Shown: positions 24,578-33,898, numbered from the stretch's first letter. The stretch is DNA of 61,368 bases from Planctomycetota bacterium (GCA_003576905.1 QEVG01000032.1:1-61368); one strand, 5' to 3'. Notes: a model not told the origin generated them from the letters alone. A program made the numbers and translations.

Positions 24578-25495
24578 ATGAACCAAATTCCACGAATGCT
24601 GATCGTGATGTCAATCGCCTTGCTCGCTGCGCCGCCGGCGCTATCGGCGAATCCGGAGGATGAAAAGGCGATCCGAGACGCCGCGGCGAAGTACGCCGAG
24701 GCGTTCAACAAAGGCGATGTGGACGCGATGGTCGCGCAGTATGCCAAGGATGCCACCTACGACGCGGGCGAGGGGCCGGTGATCGCCGGACGCGATGAAA
24801 TTCGCAAAGAGCTTGCGGCAAACATCGCTGAGAGCAAGGGCACCAAGATGTCGATCGACATCAAGTCGATCCGCTTCACGAAACTGCGCGCAATCGAAAT
24901 CGGCGTAGCCACGATGACGTCCGCCGGCGGCGAGTCAACGGCCGTGCCCTATCGCGCGATTCATACGCGTCAACCTGACGGCAAGTGGCTGATCACCAAC
25001 GTCGGCCCGGATACGACGGCCGAGGGCGCCGAGGGAGGGCCGCTGGACGAACTCGATTGGATGCTTGGCCGCTGGCAGGACTCGGAAGCAGACATAGACC
25101 TCCGCAGCGAGTGTCGGTGGGACCGCAACCGTCGTTTCATGATCCGAACATTTGCAGTGCAGGAAGAGAATCGCTCTGTCCTGGAAGTCACCGAAATCAT
25201 CGGATGGGATGCGGCCGATCGGGTCATCCGCTCGTGGGTATTCGACTCCGACGGCGGCTTCGGTCATAGCACCTGGAGCCGGCGCGGCGATGAGTGGATC
25301 ATTTTGGCCAGGGGAGCCCTCGCCGACGGTGGAAGAGGGTCGGCGGTCAACATCATTCGTCGCCTCGACCAGAATTCGTTTGCCTGGTCGTCCACCAATC
25401 GCGATGTTGACGGCCAGATGCTGCCGGACGTCACCGACGTCAAGATGGTTCGAGTTCCCGAAACCCAGGCGGCCAGCGGAGGAAGCATGCCATGA
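24578..25495 (+). CDS. Exported SnoaL-like (DUF4440/SgcJ) protein
   Basis: A 305-aa protein with a signal peptide (MLIVMSIALLAAPPALSA) followed by an NTF2-like fold: IRDAAAKYAEAFNKGDVDAMVAQYAKDA (about 33-60), GRDEIRKEL, and the closing strand ITNVGPD. A second, unrecognised region (about 155-300), starting LDELDWMLGRWQ, resembles the DUF1579/lipocalin-like modules often fused to DUF4440. No catalytic residues can be assigned. GGAG lies near the ATG. The stop codon overlaps the start of the glycine-rich gene (ATGA), so the two are translationally coupled and probably work together. Confidence 0.82.
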   Translation: MNQIPRMLIVMSIALLAAPPALSANPEDEKAIRDAAAKYAEAFNKGDVDAMVAQYAKDATYDAGEGPVIAGRDEIRKELAANIAESKGTKMSIDIKSIRFTKLRAIEIGVATMTSAGGESTAVPYRAIHTRQPDGKWLITNVGPDTTAEGAEGGPLDELDWMLGRWQDSEADIDLRSECRWDRNRRFMIRTFAVQEENRSVLEVTEIIGWDAADRVIRSWVFDSDGGFGHSTWSRRGDEWIILARGALADGGRGSAVNIIRRLDQNSFAWSSTNRDVDGQMLPDVTDVKMVRVPETQAASGGSMP

Positions 25496-27144
25496 AGCGC
25501 CTAATCCTAGTTATTCTGATGGTGTGTCTGTGGCAGGTGGCGGACGTCGCCGATGCGCGGGGTGGACGTGGAGGACGGGGCGGCGGGGGTCGGGGTGGCG
25601 GTGGGCGTGGCGGAGGAGGGCGGAGTTTCTCGGGAGGCGGCGGCCGGTCGCCCTCTTTCAGTCGCTCCGGCGGCGGTAATCGATCGTCGGCACGTCCTGC
25701 TCAGCGTCCATCGTCCGGCGGCCGTTCACCCTCGTTCAGTGGTTCTTCCAACCGTGGCGGGAGCGGATTCGGCGGCGGTTCCAATCGCCCGGCGGGCGGC
25801 GGCGGCTTCAGTGGCGGGTCAAACCGACCGGGCAGCGGCGGTGGCTTCGGTGGCGGATCGAACCGACCGGGCAGCGGCGGTGGCTTCGGTGGCGGGTCAA
25901 ACCGACCGGGCAGCGGCGGTGGCTTCGGTGGCGGATCGAACCGGCCGGGTGGCGGCGCTGGCGCTGGCAATCGCCCGTCGCATGGCGACCTTGGAAACTT
26001 TCTGGGCATGCCGACGCAAGGCGGCGGCGGCGCGGGCGGTGGCCTTGGTGGTCGCGGTGGGATTGGCGATCGCGGGGGCATCGGTGATCGTGGCGGCATA
26101 GGCGACCGCGGCGGGATTGGCGATCGCGGGGGCATCGGTGATCGTGGCGGCATAGGCGACCGCGGTGGAATTGGCGATCGCGGGGACATCGGTAATCGTG
26201 GCGGCATAGGCGACCGCGGCGGGATTGGCGATCGCGGTGGCATAGGTGATCGTGGTCGCCCGTCGCAGCTCCCCGCGAATCGGCCGGGGCGCGGTGATCG
26301 AAACGGGTGGAACAACTACCGCAGCAATCGCGCCTCCAGCGTCCGCAACCTCTCGTACAGAAATGCCAATTTCAATCGAGTGGCCACTCGCCCCGCCGGG
26401 TGGTGGGGCGGCGGCGCCGGCTACGGGCGCGGATTTGCGCATGGATGGGCCGCGTCGAACGCGTACCACGGGTGGGGTGGATTCTGGGGCTGGAGCGGCT
26501 GCGCTCCCGGCTTCTGGTGGGGCGTCGGCACCTCGGCCGTGGCCCTGGGCAGTTGGTGTGTCGCTCTCGCGGACGACGACGACTACGAACCGACATACTA
26601 CGACTACGGAGACACCATCTACATTGACGGCGGCGCGGTCTACCGGGACGGCCAGCAGGTGGCATCGCAGAGCGATTACGCAGGCCAGGCGATTCAGTAC
26701 GCCAGTGTTGCGGTTCCGCCGCCGCCCGAGATGAATGAGTCGTCACCTCCGACGCCGGACCAGGACGCTGCCATGCAGGAATACGCTGACAACTGGATGG
26801 CGCTGGGCGTCTTCGGCGTCTCGCGCGTGGACGATGACAGCGCCAGTCCGAGGTACTTCTTGCAACTCGCGGTGAGCAAGGACGGCTACATCGCCGGCAC
26901 GTGCTACGACTCGATCAACGACCAGACGATGCCGATTACCGGCTCGGTTGACAAGACGTCGCAGCGCGCCGCATGGAAGGTGGCGGACAAAGCGGATGTG
27001 GTTATGGAAACCGGAATCTTTAACCTGACGCAGGAGAACGCGACAGCGCTGGTCCACTTCGGCAAGGATAAGACCGAGGAGCGCCTGCTGGTGCGAATGC
27101 CGCCCCCGAAGGAAGGTCAGTCGACGCCGACAGCCTCGCCGTAA
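25492..27144 (+). CDS. Glycine-rich repeat surface protein
   Basis: A 550-aa exported protein. A signal peptide (1-22) is followed by a glycine/arginine/serine-rich region (23-260) containing tandem 13-residue GSGGGFGGGSNRP units and eleven GGIGDR-type hexapeptides (one is GDIGNR). Next comes a tyrosine/tryptophan-rich part with several short hydrophobic stretches (about 300-360), then a proline linker. A globular C-terminal domain (about 425-540) begins WMALGVFGVSR and includes VSKDGYIAGTCYDSINDQTMPITG. In planctomycete genomes proteins of this shape have been labelled mu-protocadherin-like surface proteins, from memory; the name says nothing sure about function. It overlaps the upstream DUF4440 gene by four bases and has GGAGGAAG before its ATG. 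Confidence 0.83.
   Translation: MKRLILVILMVCLWQVADVADARGGRGGRGGGGRGGGGRGGGGRSFSGGGGRSPSFSRSGGGNRSSARPAQRPSSGGRSPSFSGSSNRGGSGFGGGSNRPAGGGGFSGGSNRPGSGGGFGGGSNRPGSGGGFGGGSNRPGSGGGFGGGSNRPGGGAGAGNRPSHGDLGNFLGMPTQGGGGAGGGLGGRGGIGDRGGIGDRGGIGDRGGIGDRGGIGDRGGIGDRGGIGDRGDIGNRGGIGDRGGIGDRGGIGDRGRPSQLPANRPGRGDRNGWNNYRSNRASSVRNLSYRNANFNRVATRPAGWWGGGAGYGRGFAHGWAASNAYHGWGGFWGWSGCAPGFWWGVGTSAVALGSWCVALADDDDYEPTYYDYGDTIYIDGGAVYRDGQQVASQSDYAGQAIQYASVAVPPPPEMNESSPPTPDQDAAMQEYADNWMALGVFGVSRVDDDSASPRYFLQLAVSKDGYIAGTCYDSINDQTMPITGSVDKTSQRAAWKVADKADVVMETGIFNLTQENATALVHFGKDKTEERLLVRMPPPKEGQSTPTASP
25792..25947 (+). repeat. 39-bp coding tandem repeat
   Basis: Three near-identical 39-bp units (25831-25869, 25870-25908, 25909-25947) and a degenerate preceding one encode the 13-residue GSGGGFGGGSNRP units. 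The few differences are mostly silent, such as GGATCG versus GGGTCA. Confidence 0.9.
26056..26253 (+). repeat. 18-bp repeat arranged in 54-bp higher-order units
   Basis: Eleven 18-bp units encode GGIGDR (one is GDIGNR). Synonymous differences recur every third unit, giving a 54-bp higher-order repeat copied about three and a half times. This points to recent expansion by slippage or unequal recombination. Confidence 0.9.
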
Positions 27145-27292
27145 GGACGACGAATTTGGACGCAGTGACGAAATGCGGGATTCCGCCGCGGTCGCCTCAT
27201 GGTTCTCGCACCCGAGGCGAAGATGTTGGTGTGCGCCCGGTTGATTGTGGAGCCGGTCATATCACCGGTGAATCCCACGGCGAACGGAGTAT

Positions 27293-27309
27293 GTTCCGCC
27301 GTGCGGAAC
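27293..27309. repeat. 17-bp GTTCCGC/GCGGAAC palindrome
   Basis: GTTCCGCCGTGCGGAAC differs by one loop base from the palindrome at 20962-20978. It lies between the convergent ends of the glycine-rich gene (stop at 27144) and the dihydropyrimidinase gene (stop at 27320), ten bases from the latter. It has no T-run for a plus-strand terminator. Confidence 0.6.
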
Positions 27310-27319
27310 AATTGACTTG

Positions 27320-28741
27320 TTACATTCGTCCCGCCGTCTCGCGCGGAAGCCACTTGCCCCAGCCGTTCTGCCCGCAGAACTTGTAGTCGTCCACGATCAC
27401 CTTGCCGCGGGAGAGCGTCGTCCGCGAGAAGCCCGCAAGGTTCCAGCCCTGGTAGGGAGACCAGTCGGCGTTCGTCTCCATTTGCGCGTGGTCCACCTTG
27501 ATCTTCTTCTTCGGGTGGATGATCGCGATGTCGGCATCGTAACCCTTATTGATCTGCCCCTTGCGGTCGCCCAGGCCCATGATCCGGGCCGGCGCCGTGC
27601 AGCACTTGTCCACGAATTCATTGACGGACAGGCGATCCTTCAGCACCCCGTGCGTATAAACGATCGGCAGCAGCGTCTCCAGGCCCGGCATGCCCATCGG
27701 GATCTTCGTCCAGTCGCCCTGCCACATGGCTTTCTGTTCGCGGGTGAATGTACATGTGTCCGTCGAGACGGCGCAGACCGTGTCGTCGCGAAGCCCCCTC
27801 CACAGCCGCTTCTGGTCGGGCTTCTTCTTGATCTGCGGACAGCAGCCGTAGAGGTGCCCGTCCGGCCCGTCAAAGAGTGAATCATCGAGCACGAGATACT
27901 GCGCGCAAGTCTCGGCGAAGACGTTCTCCAGCCCCCGCTTGTGCGCGGCGCGAATGATCTCCGTCCCCTCGGCGGTGGACATGTGGACGACGTAGAGCCG
28001 GCCGCCGGTCACTTCCGCCCATGTAACCGCCCGCTGAATGGCCTCGGCTTCGATGAAGTTCGGCCGGGTGACGGCGTGCAGCCTTGCGCCCAGGCGTTTC
28101 ATCTCCTCCTCGTTGTGATGCCGAGCGATCAGCTCATCCAGCACGCGGCTGGATTCGGCATGAATGAGCAGCATCGCGTCCAGCTCGCGGCACTTCTCCA
28201 GCGCGCCGAAGATGGCGGCGTCGTCCGCCTGCCAGCCTTCGCGCTCGTAGATCATGAACTGCTTGAAGGTGGGGAAGCCCTTCTTGACCATGTCGGCCAT
28301 CTGGTGCTTGTGCTGGTTCCACTTGGTGACGGCGACGTGAAAGGTGTAATCAATGCAGGCTTTCCCATCGGCCTTGGCGTGCCAGTTGTCGACGGCCTGC
28401 TGGAGCGACTCCTCGCCGTACGGGATGGCGAAGTCGATCAGTGTGGTCACGCCGCCGCGCGCCGCCGCCCGCGTGCCCGTGTTGTAGTCGTCCGAGGAGG
28501 TCGTGCCGCAGAAGGGCAGCGCCAGGTGCACGTGCACATCCACGCCGCCGGGGATGACGTAGTGCCCCTTGGCGTCGATGATGCGCGGCCCGTCGCCGTT
28601 GTTCTTTCCCTTACCCCGGGCCTTCTTCGCCAGCCCTTTTCCGACGGCGGCGATCTTCTCACCGACGATGCCGACGTCGGCCTTCTCGGTCTTGTTCGCG
28701 TGGACAACTGTTCCGTTTGTAATAATGGTGTCGAATCGCAT
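27320..28741 (-). CDS. hydA: Dihydropyrimidinase / cyclic amidohydrolase
   Basis: A 473-aa cytoplasmic amidohydrolase that opens dihydropyrimidine or hydantoin rings. All binuclear-zinc ligands are visible: H70 and H72 in DVHVHLA, the lysine to be carbamylated K160 in FPTFKQFM, H194 in LIHAES, H253 in VVHMST and D328 in VSTDTCT. The start at 28741 is backed by GGGAGGAGG. There is a lysine-rich insertion KKARGKGKNNGDG (39-51) near the N-terminus. No other pyrimidine-degradation gene is adjacent. Hydantoinase, or an allantoinase-like activity, remains possible. Confidence 0.9.
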   Translation of the reverse strand: MRFDTIITNGTVVHANKTEKADVGIVGEKIAAVGKGLAKKARGKGKNNGDGPRIIDAKGHYVIPGGVDVHVHLALPFCGTTSSDDYNTGTRAAARGGVTTLIDFAIPYGEESLQQAVDNWHAKADGKACIDYTFHVAVTKWNQHKHQMADMVKKGFPTFKQFMIYEREGWQADDAAIFGALEKCRELDAMLLIHAESSRVLDELIARHHNEEEMKRLGARLHAVTRPNFIEAEAIQRAVTWAEVTGGRLYVVHMSTAEGTEIIRAAHKRGLENVFAETCAQYLVLDDSLFDGPDGHLYGCCPQIKKKPDQKRLWRGLRDDTVCAVSTDTCTFTREQKAMWQGDWTKIPMGMPGLETLLPIVYTHGVLKDRLSVNEFVDKCCTAPARIMGLGDRKGQINKGYDADIAIIHPKKKIKVDHAQMETNADWSPYQGWNLAGFSRTTLSRGKVIVDDYKFCGQNGWGKWLPRETAGRM

Positions 28742-28934
28742 CGCCGCCTCCTCCCAGCCGCGGGCCGGGGTCTTCCAGCTTGTTCCGCAGGCATTGTCTT
28801 GCAGGCCTTTCGAGCGGTCAAACCAACGCCCGGCCTGCCCCGCACGCGTTTGGGCCAGTCACCACGCTATCATTTCACCGCCGGGGCGAGGGGGTCGCGT
28901 TTTCAACCTCGCGCAGGCCCATTAAGATCACGCC

Positions 28935-30101
28935 ATGCCCAAGCGGGTCATAATCCTCGGTTCCACCGGCTCCATCGGCGCAAACGCCCTTGCCGTCGCC
29001 GACAGCCTGCCCGGCGAGTTTGAAATAGTCGGACTCGCCGCGGGCACCAGCGCGGACAAACTCGCGGAACAGGTCCGCAGGTACAACCCCCGCGCCGTTG
29101 CGCTTTCCCACCCTGCCGCCGCCGACGCGCTCGCTCGGCAACTCCGCGCCGACGGCATTCGCACGGAAGTATGGGCCGGTCCCGATTCCCTCGCGCGCCT
29201 CATACGCGACCTCGATTGCGACTTTGTCCTCTCGGCGATCGTCGGTGTCGCCGGGCTTCCGGCCACGCTCGCCGCCGTCGAGCGCGGCCTCACCGTCGGC
29301 CTCGCCAACAAGGAGTCGCTCGTCGTCGCCGGCCGGCGGATGGTCGAGTCCGCCCAGGCGAACCGCGCCCAGCTATTACCTGTAGACAGTGAACACTCGG
29401 CGATCTTCCAGTCGCTGCATTCCGGCCGTCAGGAAGAGGTCGAAAAGATTCTCCTCACCGCGTCCGGCGGACCGTTTCGGACCTGGTCGCTCGAACGGAT
29501 GCGGACCGCGACGCTGGAAGACGCGATGCGTCATCCGACCTGGGCGATGGGTCCTAAAATCACAATCGACAGCGCGACGATGATGAACAAGGCGCTGGAG
29601 ATTATCGAAGCACGGTGGCTGTTTGACATTGACCCCGATCGTATTGAAGTCGTTATTCATCCAGAGTCGATCATTCATTCGATGGTCGCCTTCCATGACG
29701 GGTCGATCGTCGCCCAGATGGGCTGTCCCGACATGCGAACGCCCATCCAGTACGCGATGACCTACCCGCGGCGGCTCGCCGGCCGCGGAAACAGGCTGAA
29801 CTTCTCGCGCCTGGAGCGGATGCACTTTGAACCGCCCGATCTCGAGCGGTTCCCCGCGCTGCGCCTGGGGCACGACGTCGCGCGACGAGGCGGGACCGCG
29901 GGCGCCGCATTCAACGCCGCCAACGAGGCCGCCGTCGGACTGTTTCGAGAGGGAAAGATCGGCTTTCTCGACATCGCCGCCGTAACGGAAGACGTGCTGC
30001 GGCGACACACTTATGATTCACACCCCTCGCTGGAGACGCTTATGCGCGTCGACGCCTGGGCAAGGAAAGAGGTTGCGGAATGCTGTTCAGTGAAGAGCTG
30101 A
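28935..30101 (+). CDS. dxr: 1-deoxy-D-xylulose 5-phosphate reductoisomerase
   Basis: A 388-aa cytoplasmic NADPH-dependent enzyme of the MEP isoprenoid pathway, converting DXP to MEP. The dinucleotide-binding motif is GSTGSIG (9-15), NKES is at 125-128, and the metal ligands D151 and E153 are in VDSEHSAIFQ. TIDSATMMNKALEIIEA and PESIIHSMV follow as expected. The gene runs 22 bases into the RseP-like gene, a common pairing in bacteria that suggests co-transcription and coupled translation. The ribosome-binding site is weak. Confidence 0.97.
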   Translation: MPKRVIILGSTGSIGANALAVADSLPGEFEIVGLAAGTSADKLAEQVRRYNPRAVALSHPAAADALARQLRADGIRTEVWAGPDSLARLIRDLDCDFVLSAIVGVAGLPATLAAVERGLTVGLANKESLVVAGRRMVESAQANRAQLLPVDSEHSAIFQSLHSGRQEEVEKILLTASGGPFRTWSLERMRTATLEDAMRHPTWAMGPKITIDSATMMNKALEIIEARWLFDIDPDRIEVVIHPESIIHSMVAFHDGSIVAQMGCPDMRTPIQYAMTYPRRLAGRGNRLNFSRLERMHFEPPDLERFPALRLGHDVARRGGTAGAAFNAANEAAVGLFREGKIGFLDIAAVTEDVLRRHTYDSHPSLETLMRVDAWARKEVAECCSVKS

Positions 30102-32767
30102 TGCGACGATTGAACAATCAGGTGGCGCTGCGCGATGCAGGTCCCCTGGTGAACCGGGCGGTCCACTTCGCGCGACGGCGATTGCAGCCCGCAGGGACGC
30201 TGCGGTTCGCCCGGCGCGATCACGCCGCGTTCGCCGTTCGTGCGTCGCTCTTTTCCATCAGCGCGCCCCTCTTTCTCCTGGCCTTCACGAACGCACGCTT
30301 CGCCATCCCCGGCCCGTTGGCCGCCCTGCCCGACTGGGCCGGAACGGCCTGGTCCTACATTTTGCTCATCCTCGGCTTTTCACTGGTGATCTTCGTTCAC
30401 GAACTCGGTCATTTCCTCGCGGCCAAGTGGGCCGGCGTAAAGGTCGACCGCTTCGCCATCGGCTTCGGAAAAGAGCTCATCGGCTTCACTTGGGGCGAGA
30501 CGCGTTACTCGTTCAACGTCCTGCCCCTCGGCGGCTACGTAAAGATGCTCGGCCAGGAGGACTTCGTCATCGACAAGTCCGGCGAGCTTAAGGTCAAGGA
30601 GGATCCCAACTCCTTCTCGAACAAGAGCGTCGGACAGCGGATGGTCATCATCTCCGCCGGCGTCATCATGAACCTGATCTTCGCGGCCATCGCCTTCGCC
30701 ATCGTTGTCATGGTCGGGCGCCTCCAGCCCCCCGCCGTCGTCGGCATCGTCGTCGAGGGCTCCGCCGCCGCGCGCGCCGGGCTCCAGACCGGCGATCGCA
30801 TCATGGCCATCAACGGCTCTACCGTGGACAGCTTCGGCGACCTTTCCGCACGGGTGACGCTCTCCGATCCCGGCGAGAAGCTCGTGCTCGACGTGCTTCG
30901 CGACGGCAAGCCGGTCGAACCCAAGCCCGAGGTGCTGCCGGAATTCAAGGCCGATGCCAAGGTCCGGCAGATCGGCGTAAGCCCCGGCATGAATCGCCGC
31001 GTGTGGATTCCCTCGCTCCGCGGGAACGCAAGCCCCCGACCCGATCAGCTTCAGCGAAACGACGAGCTGTACGCCCTGGTTGAAAACGGCGTCGTCCGCC
31101 CATGCAAGGACCTGGGCGATTTCCGCCGCGCCCTCGTTGCGGCCCGCGGCGAACCCATTGAAGTCCTCGTCAAGCGGCCCACGGACCCCGACGCGCTCGC
31201 GATTGAAGATGTCCTCAAACCCGAACATCCCATAGAAAGCACCGACGTTCGCGTTCGGGTCCGGGCCACCTGGACGCCGGTGCCCGATGACGCCGCCGGC
31301 TCCGGCACGGGCTCGCTTCTTGGCATGGTTCCACGACTGGCGGTGATCTATGTGGAAGAGGGCAAGAGCTTCGAGAACGCGGGGGTGCGGCAGGGAGACA
31401 TCATCGTCAAGTTCGGTCCCGCCGCCTATCCGGACCTTGCAACCGTACGGAAGATCATCGAGTCCAGCCCCGGAGAGAAGATTCCCGTCGAAGTCCGCCG
31501 TCCCAACGAAAAGAACGGCGACCTGAGCGCCGAGCTCGTCCAATTCTGCAGTGCCCACCGCGAGCGCCTCATCGCCGAGGCCCTCAAGGACCCGCAGGCC
31601 GCCGCCCGGTCCGCCGCTGAGCTGGCCGCCAAGGCGGGTCTCTCCGAGACTGATCGCGCGGCGCTGGCCAAGGCCCTTTCCGACGCGAAGGACGCCGGTG
31701 CCATGCGCCGCTGGCTCGAGGACGTGGATGTACACAAGGTCGGGCCGCTTGTGCCCAAGTCTCCCTTCACCCTCATCGGAAAGGCCCCGCCTCCGCCCGT
31801 CGAGGCCGGACTGGCTCCGATCGACGAAGACCACGTCGTTGTTTCGGCTGTCCTTGATCAGATCGGCGGGCGGACCACGCCAGCCAAGGCCGCGGGCATA
31901 CCCGTCGGCGCGGTCATCACGGCCTGCAACGACAAGCCGGTGGGAAGCTGGATGGAGCTGTGCAAGGCGTTTGAGGCCGCGGCCGGCGGCTCGGTCGATC
32001 TGACCTACCGCCTTGTCGATCAGTACCACACGATCAGGTTTTCCGTCCCTCAGTGCGTGACCCTGGCCCTGAACATTCCGCCGGGCTCGCGGCTTATCCG
32101 CATCGACGGAAAGTCCACCTTCCAGACCAAGGATGCCGACGGCAAGACCTACGACGTGGCCCTGCCGGACTGGCGGGCAATCCGCGCCGGACTGGACACG
32201 ATGATCGGCAAGACGGCCACCATTGAGTACGTCACCTACGACGGCCGGAAGGGCAGCGGCCTGTACGCCGTCACGGCGGACAACACCGACCCGTGGCAGT
32301 CGCGGATCTTCTACGTCGAGCCGTTCCTCTGCTACCAGCTTCTCGAGCGGCACCGCGTGGCCAATCCGATCGCGGCGGTCGGCGTCGGCTTCAAGCAGGC
32401 CTACCAGATGACGGTGCAGACGGTGCAGACCATACGGCACATGCTCTTTACGCAGCAGGTGGGCGTGAGCAAGGTCAGCGGGCCCGTGGGCATCGTGCGC
32501 ATCGGCAGCCGTTTCGCCGATGCGGGGCTTCTCGACCTTCTATGGTTCCTGGCGATCATCTCGGCCAACCTGGCGGTGATCAACTTCCTGCCGATGCCGA
32601 TCGTCGACGGCGGGCTGTTCCTCTTCCTCGTGCTGGAAAAGATCCGCGGCGAGCCGGTCAGCATCAAAACCCAAGTCGCCACGCAGCTCGTGGGGATCGC
32701 TCTGATCGCGACGCTGTTCATCCTCGTGACCTACCAGGACATCAAGAACTGGATCACGGGGACGTAA
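30080..32767 (+). CDS. rseP: RseP-like site-2 metalloprotease with multiple PDZ-like segments
   Basis: Membrane-embedded M50 zinc protease (895 aa, about twice the ~450 of typical RseP). The active-site HELGH is at 107-111 (VIFVHELGHFLAAKWAGV), and the second metal-binding motif is NFLPMPIVDGG around D843. Between them are PDZ-like stretches at about 217-285 (AARAGLQTGDRIMAINGSTV), 419-475 (FENAGVRQGDIIVKFG) and 587-660 (AKAAGIPVGAVITACND), and perhaps a fourth to 735. About 85 residues precede the first helix. ATG 30080 has AGAGG seven bases upstream; ATG 30101, sharing a base with the dxr stop (TGATG), is an alternative. Such proteases cut membrane regulators such as anti-sigma factors. A link to the ECF systems here is only a suggestion. 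Confidence 0.93.
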   Translation: MLFSEELMRRLNNQVALRDAGPLVNRAVHFARRRLQPAGTLRFARRDHAAFAVRASLFSISAPLFLLAFTNARFAIPGPLAALPDWAGTAWSYILLILGFSLVIFVHELGHFLAAKWAGVKVDRFAIGFGKELIGFTWGETRYSFNVLPLGGYVKMLGQEDFVIDKSGELKVKEDPNSFSNKSVGQRMVIISAGVIMNLIFAAIAFAIVVMVGRLQPPAVVGIVVEGSAAARAGLQTGDRIMAINGSTVDSFGDLSARVTLSDPGEKLVLDVLRDGKPVEPKPEVLPEFKADAKVRQIGVSPGMNRRVWIPSLRGNASPRPDQLQRNDELYALVENGVVRPCKDLGDFRRALVAARGEPIEVLVKRPTDPDALAIEDVLKPEHPIESTDVRVRVRATWTPVPDDAAGSGTGSLLGMVPRLAVIYVEEGKSFENAGVRQGDIIVKFGPAAYPDLATVRKIIESSPGEKIPVEVRRPNEKNGDLSAELVQFCSAHRERLIAEALKDPQAAARSAAELAAKAGLSETDRAALAKALSDAKDAGAMRRWLEDVDVHKVGPLVPKSPFTLIGKAPPPPVEAGLAPIDEDHVVVSAVLDQIGGRTTPAKAAGIPVGAVITACNDKPVGSWMELCKAFEAAAGGSVDLTYRLVDQYHTIRFSVPQCVTLALNIPPGSRLIRIDGKSTFQTKDADGKTYDVALPDWRAIRAGLDTMIGKTATIEYVTYDGRKGSGLYAVTADNTDPWQSRIFYVEPFLCYQLLERHRVANPIAAVGVGFKQAYQMTVQTVQTIRHMLFTQQVGVSKVSGPVGIVRIGSRFADAGLLDLLWFLAIISANLAVINFLPMPIVDGGLFLFLVLEKIRGEPVSIKTQVATQLVGIALIATLFILVTYQDIKNWITGT

Positions 32768-32774
32768 CGAACCC

Positions 32775-33815
32775 TTACCACTCCACGCCGAGAATCAGGC
32801 AGTTCAGCCCGCTGCCGATGCCGCAGCAGGCGACGCGGTGGCCCTTTTCAAGAAACCCGCGCTCCTCCGCGATGGCCGCGGTGATCGGCAGCGAGACCGT
32901 GCCGATGTTTCCGAGATACTCGTACGTCTGAAAGTCCTTTTCCAGCGGGATGCCCATCGCCTTCAGCACCGTTTCGCGGTGCGGCGCGCCGACCTGGTGA
33001 CAGATCGTCCGGTCCACGCGCTCGACGCTCCAGCCCGTCTCCTCCAGAAATGCCTGCCACGTCCGCTTCCCCAGCGCGACGCCGTGGTCGAGCACGCCCG
33101 CCGCGTCGGTCACCATCTGCATCGGCGCACTGGCCGGAATCCCCGTATCTGGGCCCCAGCGGCACAGCCGGTGGTGCCGCGGATCGGTGCGGATCGCCCC
33201 GCACGTCACGGCATGCCCGGCAAGTGTCATCGATTTATCACAAACCACGACCGCGATCGCTCCCGATCCGCCGGTCAGCGTCGCGAGGCTCAGCCGGAAG
33301 CTCTCCATGTTCGCCTCGCGCAGCATCCGCTCAATCGTCAGATCCACGATCTGCCGGGCCGACTCGCACGAGACGACCATTCCCGCGCGGATGTGTCCAA
33401 GCTCGATGGCCGTGGCAATCTGCACGATCCCGTTGATGACGCCGAGGCACGCATTGCTGACGTCGTACACTTGCGCCGCGCCGGTGATGCCTAGCCCCTC
33501 GGCCACCGCGCAGGCCGTCGCCGGCTCGAGGTTGTCGCGGCACACCCCCGCGTAGATCAGTACGCCGATGTCTTCGGGACGGATCGACGATACGGCCATG
33601 GCCTTGCGCCCGGCGCGCGTCGCCCCCTCCGCCATGGAAAAGCCGGCGGGCCAGTAGCGGCGCTCGCGGATTCCGGTCAGCGCCTCCAGCTGCCCGACCT
33701 GAAGCCGAAGGGCCCGGTACAGCGGCGCGAGTCGCTCCTCCAGCTCGACCGAGGTGACAACCTGCGGCGGCAGCTCGTAGCCGATCGAATCTATGCAGGC
33801 GCGTGCGAATCGCAT
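32775..33815 (-). CDS. 3-oxoacyl-ACP synthase III-like thiolase (FabH/OleA type)
   Basis: A 346-aa condensing enzyme. The catalytic triad is complete: C123 in VSNACLGVING, H273 in ICHQVGAPHRE and N303 in YLGNIGTVSLP. The context NACLG is found in FabH paralogs and in OleA-like enzymes, so it may join acyl chains other than the housekeeping malonyl-ACP/acetyl-CoA pair. ATG 33815 is chosen over a GTG at 33887 because it matches family N-termini. It is downstream of fliA and a small hypothetical gene on the same strand (83-base gap), so it may be transcribed with the flagellar block. It converges with the RseP gene, with seven bases between stops and no terminator. Confidence 0.88.
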   Translation of the reverse strand: MRFARACIDSIGYELPPQVVTSVELEERLAPLYRALRLQVGQLEALTGIRERRYWPAGFSMAEGATRAGRKAMAVSSIRPEDIGVLIYAGVCRDNLEPATACAVAEGLGITGAAQVYDVSNACLGVINGIVQIATAIELGHIRAGMVVSCESARQIVDLTIERMLREANMESFRLSLATLTGGSGAIAVVVCDKSMTLAGHAVTCGAIRTDPRHHRLCRWGPDTGIPASAPMQMVTDAAGVLDHGVALGKRTWQAFLEETGWSVERVDRTICHQVGAPHRETVLKAMGIPLEKDFQTYEYLGNIGTVSLPITAAIAEERGFLEKGHRVACCGIGSGLNCLILGVEW

Positions 33816-33898
33816 GGGTACCGATCCGGCCCCGCGCAGCGCGCGCCGGGCACATGGGGGATCGATATTGATACGGGAAAAGGCCACCCGCGTCGAGG

